Positions 40,134-40,277 of a DNA stretch of 40,277 nt are shown here, in pieces. Source of the DNA: an uncultured Megasphaera sp. (GTDB lineage Bacteria; Bacillota; Negativicutes; Veillonellales; Megasphaeraceae). The notes beneath the pieces are model-generated. The model searched no databases, was not told the DNA's origin, and saw nothing but the letters and a program-made list of their open reading frames with translations. How positions within the stretch are numbered: position 1 is the stretch's first letter; every line of letters starts with the position of its first letter. The position numbers were made by a program, and so were the translations under genes. The DNA lies in the NCBI GenBank assembly GCA_934193515.1, contig CAKPVJ010000017.1, positions 1 to 40,277 of the forward strand, written 5' to 3'.

Positions 40134-40277
40134 CCCATTCCTTTCGTACTGTCGTCATTATATCACAGTTCTATACATTTAAACATTTCCTAAAAAATAC
40201 TGATAGTGTCAAGTTGTTGTGGGTATTTTATTTAACTGGAACTTGTTGGCAATAAAATCAGTTTGTTATTTATGAAA
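40134..40277. other. Intergenic end of the window
   Basis: AT-rich; no gene seen. It probably carries the promoter of the ClC gene and perhaps of a gene beyond the window. Confidence 0.5.

Noticed and set aside
1..40277. Looked for CRISPR arrays, tRNA and rRNA genes and insertion sequences.
   Set aside because: No regularly spaced repeats with spacers, no tRNA cloverleaf and no conserved rRNA or IS transposase were found by reading. The only tandem repeats are inside the Rpn gene and at 18841-18873.

Overview
The window looks like a chromosomal segment of an anaerobic, diderm Firmicute of the Negativicutes, probably Megasphaera or a close relative in the Veillonellaceae. I infer this from gene content and base composition, not from a database match. 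Supporting points are the LL-diaminopimelate aminotransferase, a GlcD-type FAD lactate/2-hydroxyacid dehydrogenase, the glmU-prs-pth order, T-box control, the GGGtGRT protein paired with a NifU-like scaffold, and SLT/NlpC-type wall enzymes with PG-binding domains.

Layout: 1-3.5 kb holds a LuxR-type regulator with an NTF2-like N-terminus, dapL and ychF. 3.6-7.6 kb (minus strand) holds a small Xre regulator, a FAD-linked oxidase and an ABC-F ATPase. 7.8-9.3 kb is a consensus promoter, a complete T-box leader (probable Ile specifier) and a BASS-family transporter. 9.4-12.1 kb is a divergent pair, an M20 amidohydrolase and a PLP aminotransferase. 12.2-14.4 kb has an exported CYTH-like protein and an Rpn/PD-(D/E)XK nuclease with ten 24-bp in-frame repeats, followed by a decayed piece of a second copy. 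14.7-18.5 kb (minus) has an NlpC/P60 endopeptidase, then GGGtGRT, the NifU-like scaffold and a LysR regulator. 18.9-22.9 kb (plus) has a small exported protein, then a tight three-gene operon: a 22-residue repeat protein, a MoxR AAA+ ATPase and a VWA protein.

23.1-31.7 kb is the most mosaic part. An intact multi-pass membrane protein is separated from a 5'-truncated paralogue by a complete type I restriction-modification operon (hsdM-hsdS-hsdR) on the opposite strand. The layout suggests that the cassette landed in a tandem gene pair and removed the front of the second copy.

31.9-40.1 kb (minus) returns to housekeeping: an MFS transporter, an MBL-fold hydrolase, the glmU-prs-pth operon, an exported 3D-domain wall protein and a ClC chloride transporter with a TrkA-C domain.

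The best candidates for undescribed biology are the repeat protein/MoxR/VWA operon, whose metallopeptidase-like motif reads HQILH instead of HExxH; the T-box-controlled BASS transporter; the exported CYTH protein; the GGGtGRT/NifU-like/LysR cluster; and the transporter locus broken by hsdMSR. Starts were moved from the longest reading frame where a ribosome binding site or family alignment favoured an internal start; each case is stated.
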